Shown piece by piece: positions 63,454 through 64,000 of a DNA stretch of 64,000 nucleotides. This stretch comes from Planctomycetaceae bacterium (GTDB taxonomy: Bacteria; Planctomycetota; Planctomycetia; Planctomycetales; Planctomycetaceae): the NCBI GenBank assembly GCA_041398785.1, contig JAWKUA010000004.1, forward strand, positions 310,001 to 374,000. Reading direction: 5' to 3'. Numbering within the stretch: position 1 is the first letter of the stretch; every line of letters starts with the position of its first letter. The notes under the pieces were generated by a model, which saw nothing but the letters and a program-made list of their open reading frames with translations, did no database searches and had not been told where the DNA came from. The position numbers and the translations under genes were made by a program.

Positions 63454-64000
63454 TTACTTGACGTCTGCCACCGTACTCCCGCCGCTGCCTTTCGGAATGG
63501 CGATGAATGACGTGGCCACGCTGCCGTCCTGGGAATTCCAGACGCGGATTTCGCCGTCGTAGCTGCCTGTGGCGATCAGGTTGCGGGCTGCATTCCAAGC
63601 CAGCGTGTAGACCCAGTCTTTGTGGCCGGAGAAATCGCGAATACTTGCGCCGTCAGCCAGATTGTGTTCGCGAGCGTTGCGGTCTGCGCTGGCTGTCAAC
63701 AGGTGGCCTTCCGGGGTGACGAAGACCTTGAAAATATCGCTGCCGAATCCCCCGATCTTCCGGACTTCCTTCGCGTCCGCGACCGTCCACACTCGGGCCT
63801 GACGGTCACTTCCGCCGCTGACCACGCTTGTGCCGTCCGGCAGGAACGCGGCTGAATAGACTGCGTCGCCGTGTCCGCTGAACGTGATGACTGACCGGCC
63901 GGACTCGACGTCAAACACCTTCGAAGTCTTATCGCGACTGGCCGTCACCAGCTGCCTTCCATCCGGAGACCAGTTCACGTCCATGACCCAGTCGGCGTGG
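63454..64000 (-). CDS. WD40-repeat protein, 3' part (cut by window edge)
   Basis: At least 176 residues; the gene enters from beyond the right edge. At least four WD40 blades are visible, for example MDVNWSPDGRQLVTASRDKT, VYSAAFLPDGTSVVSGGSDR and VYTLAWNAARNLIATGSYDG, each ending in a WD-like pair (RVWTVAD, RVWNSQD). The C-terminal tail SFIAIPKGSGGSTVADVK ends the protein after the last blade. WD40 propellers are scaffolds, and in planctomycetes they are often fused to cytochrome or kinase domains whose N-terminal parts would lie outside the window. Confidence 0.85.
   Translation of the reverse strand, partial: HADWVMDVNWSPDGRQLVTASRDKTSKVFDVESGRSVITFSGHGDAVYSAAFLPDGTSVVSGGSDRQARVWTVADAKEVRKIGGFGSDIFKVFVTPEGHLLTASADRNAREHNLADGASIRDFSGHKDWVYTLAWNAARNLIATGSYDGEIRVWNSQDGSVATSFIAIPKGSGGSTVADVK

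Overview
The window looks like a chromosomal piece of a planctomycete, probably a Planctomycetaceae relative; the family is an inference. Signs of this are several DUF1559 prepilin-like proteins, a formylglycine sulfatase, an ECF sigma factor beside a membrane Ser/Thr kinase, a dockerin-tailed giant surface protein beside a PEP-CTERM protein, Uma2 proteins, and an NPYQSP-start membrane protein. No rRNA, tRNA, CRISPR array, phage or transposase gene was recognised.

Layout. 1-3.2 kb: VanZ-like protein, secreted PHP protein, toxin-antitoxin pair. 3.3-15.8 kb (minus strand): a frameshifted DUF1559/serpin-like gene, an NtrC-type regulator with a scrambled receiver, an array of a short terminal-inverted-repeat element, a histidine kinase, small membrane proteins, a PspA homologue and two large polytopic membrane proteins, one carrying another copy of the inverted-repeat element in frame. 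16-23 kb: accessory genes (Uma2 twice, STAS, DUF1559, lipoprotein, sulfatase) and an RluD-like pseudouridine synthase. 23-36 kb: a housekeeping core with an Hsp70 variant, Rho, a glycosyltransferase, a class V aminotransferase, bL21 and RNase G/E, then HPF, EIIA, HPr and enzyme I, which form a regulatory phosphotransferase chain with no permease in the window. 36-43 kb: an RND efflux pump with its adaptor, and an RlmL-type methyltransferase. 43-54 kb: a PEP-CTERM protein, a ~2,100-residue surface protein, a kinase with an N-terminal zinc finger, and an ECF sigma factor.

54.4-61.2 kb is the most unusual part. It starts with a ~2.3 kb tandem array of hairpin-rich ~490 bp units. Next comes a minus-strand gene set in which every gene is interrupted by small indels but can still be read by joining frames: a Cys-rich peptide with a double-glycine leader, a secreted protein, a stand-alone C39 (double-glycine) peptidase, a DUF1573-like protein and a DUF1559 prepilin-like protein. 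I propose these as one peptide maturation/export or surface-display locus. Reconstructed lengths are normal, gene junctions are tight (one ATGA overlap), and repeat copies in the same zone lose single bases from homopolymers. Consensus error is therefore a serious alternative to gene decay. The window ends with a sugar isomerase-like protein, a methyltransferase and a WD40 protein cut by the right edge.
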